DNA of 6,621 bases from Acidobacteriota bacterium (lineage in GTDB: Bacteria > Acidobacteriota > Blastocatellia > Pyrinomonadales > Pyrinomonadaceae), in assembly GCA_020201365.1 (NCBI GenBank), contig JAIVGV010000100.1, positions 1 through 6,621 of the forward strand, read 5' to 3'. The first letter of the stretch is position 1, and each line of letters opens with the position of its first letter. The notes beneath the pieces were generated by a model. That model had not been told where the DNA came from, made no database searches, and saw only the letters and a list, made by a program, of their open reading frames with translations. The translations under genes and the position numbers were made by a program. This document shows, one piece after another, positions 5,926 through 6,621 of this stretch.

Positions 5926-6337
5926 GCAGGCTCAGCTCCCCGCAGGACTCTTCCTCTTCGTCGCGCTCCTCGATGCCGAACTCCTCGCGCAAAAGTTTGA
6001 TGCCCTCGTCCACGTTTAAGACCGTCGCGACGCCCGTCAGCTCGAGCCCCAGCTCGACGAGCGTGATGGCGACCGCCGGCTGGATGCCGACGACGACCGT
6101 GCGCGCGTCCATGACGCGCGCCATCGCCGCGATGTCCGAGAGCATCCGCCCGATGAAGGAGTCAACCATCTCCAGCAGCGAGATGTCGATCAAAACGCCG
6201 CGGGCGCGCGTGCGTTCGAGTTCCGAGAGGATGCGCTCCTGCAGGTGGACGACGGTCTGATCGTCCATGTCGGTCTGGATCGGGACGACAAGGACGCGAC
6301 CGACTTTGAGGATCGGGATGCGCTGCGCTGTTGCCAT
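5900..6337 (-). CDS. rsbS: RsbS, STAS-domain stressosome core antagonist
   Basis: 145 residues from the ATG at 6337-6335. It is a stand-alone STAS domain, residues 1-120: RIPILKVGRVLVVPIQTDMD aligns with B. subtilis RsbS 'KIPILK...LLVSIQ..LDDQT', and VVGIQPAVAITLVELG (82-97) with 'LTGIQPAVAVTLIELG'. The phosphorylatable serine is kept in LEMVDSFIG (Ser60, equivalent to Ser59 of B. subtilis). RsbS forms the stressosome core with RsbR and holds RsbT until phosphorylated. About 25 C-terminal residues (ERDEEEESCGELSLLGEQ and on) exceed the Bacillus length; the last nine codons overlap rsbT. A start 24 codons upstream is open but runs through the spacer repeat and does not resemble the family, so it was rejected. 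No Shine-Dalgarno is evident. Confidence 0.94.
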   Translation of the reverse strand: MATAQRIPILKVGRVLVVPIQTDMDDQTVVHLQERILSELERTRARGVLIDISLLEMVDSFIGRMLSDIAAMARVMDARTVVVGIQPAVAITLVELGLELTGVATVLNVDEGIKLLREEFGIEERDEEEESCGELSLLGEQINRA

Positions 6338-6340
6338 AGG

Positions 6341-6410
6341 TCGTGAATAGTGAGTCGTGAGTAGTGAATAGCCAAAGCCCGGTTCTGCTGTTCGCCACTC
6401 ACTGCTCACT
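6341..6410. repeat. Inverted agtgaat / actcact heptad array between rsbR and rsbS
   Basis: Left arm: cgtgaat, agtgagt, cgtgagt, agtgaat (6342-6369). Right arm: actcact, gctcact (6397-6410). Positions 6357-6369 and 6397-6409 are inverted repeats at 11 of 13 positions. The array begins a few nucleotides after the rsbR stop and ends 4 nt before the rsbS ATG, so it occupies the ribosome binding region. Confidence 0.7.
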
Positions 6411-6416
6411 AACTTC

Positions 6417-6621
6417 TCATTTGCTTTCCGCGTTGACGCTTGACGAAGACTCCGCGGGCTTCGCGCCGTTCAAAGACGCGCCGCCGCCGTTGCGCAGGTG
6501 CGCGAGCGCGCCGGTCGAGACGATGGTCTTGCCGATCAGCTCCAACGCGAGCTTGACGCCGTCGGACATCTGCGCGCGCGTGGTGATCTGGGAGAGGTCT
6601 ATGCCGAGCTGCACCATCGTC
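6417..6621 (-). CDS. rsbR: RsbR-type stressosome scaffold protein, C-terminal end (cut by window edge)
   Basis: Partial gene: the last 67 codons plus stop; the 5' part lies beyond the right edge. TMVQLGIDLSQITTRAQMSD followed by GVKLALELIGKTIVS matches the end of the RsbR-family STAS domain ('QT.V.LGIDLS.I.T...L..G...AL'). RsbR proteins carry a variable N-terminal sensor domain, not visible here, and assemble with RsbS into the stressosome. After the STAS end there are about 30 low-complexity residues (NGGGASLNGAKPAESSSS). Placement directly upstream of rsbS and rsbT is the classic RST order, which strengthens the call. The ATG at 6617 is internal, not the start. The phospho-threonine sites lie outside the window. 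Confidence 0.85.
   Translation of the reverse strand, partial: TMVQLGIDLSQITTRAQMSDGVKLALELIGKTIVSTGALAHLRNGGGASLNGAKPAESSSSVNAESK

Noticed and set aside
6338..6409. Upstream ATG that would add 24 residues to RsbS
   Set aside because: The added residues come from the heptad array and do not resemble RsbS; the ATG at 6337 gives the family's normal N-terminus.

Overview
The window is a GC-rich bacterial stretch. Most of it is a stressosome-type signalling cluster on the minus strand. The GC-rich codon use, the RsbR/S/T/X set and the odd repeat-filled spacers would fit Acidobacteriota (Blastocatellia/Pyrinomonadaceae-like). That placement is an inference from general impression; no rRNA or other marker is present.

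The minus-strand cluster, read from the right edge leftward, is: the C-terminal end of an RsbR-type STAS scaffold protein (6621-6417, cut by the edge); RsbS (6337-5900); RsbT, whose TTG start overlaps the end of rsbS (5925-5527); a protein with an RsbT-like ATPase domain fused to an RsbX-like PP2C/SpoIIE phosphatase (5437-4244); and a hybrid sensor kinase with an N-terminal RsbT-like domain, a coiled coil and a normal HisKA + HATPase core (4148-2775). Downstream lies mpl, a murein tripeptide ligase (2707-1268). By analogy with Bacillus, RsbR/RsbS would form the scaffold, RsbT would phosphorylate it and be released, and the RsbX-like domain would reset it. No RsbU, sigma factor or response regulator is in the window, so the likely output is the RsbT-like/histidine-kinase hybrid.

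Left of mpl is a convergent plus-strand gene for a four-helix DUF2231 membrane protein (617-1111) with a strong ribosome binding site. It is divergent from the N-terminal part of pta, phosphate acetyltransferase (293-1, cut by the left edge).

Five of the spacers are filled almost stop-to-start by inverted arrays of short tandem units. The units are 7 nt (9 nt in one outer array), and the unit sequence differs from spacer to spacer. Genes whose starts abut these arrays lack a visible Shine-Dalgarno, whereas the DUF2231 gene, whose start does not abut one, has a near-perfect one.

The second notable feature is in the RsbT-like/RsbX-like fusion. The final beta-hairpin of its ATPase domain is split by about 62 Ser/Pro/Ala-rich residues, and a different frame of that DNA has gene-like base composition and encodes a long hydrophobic segment.
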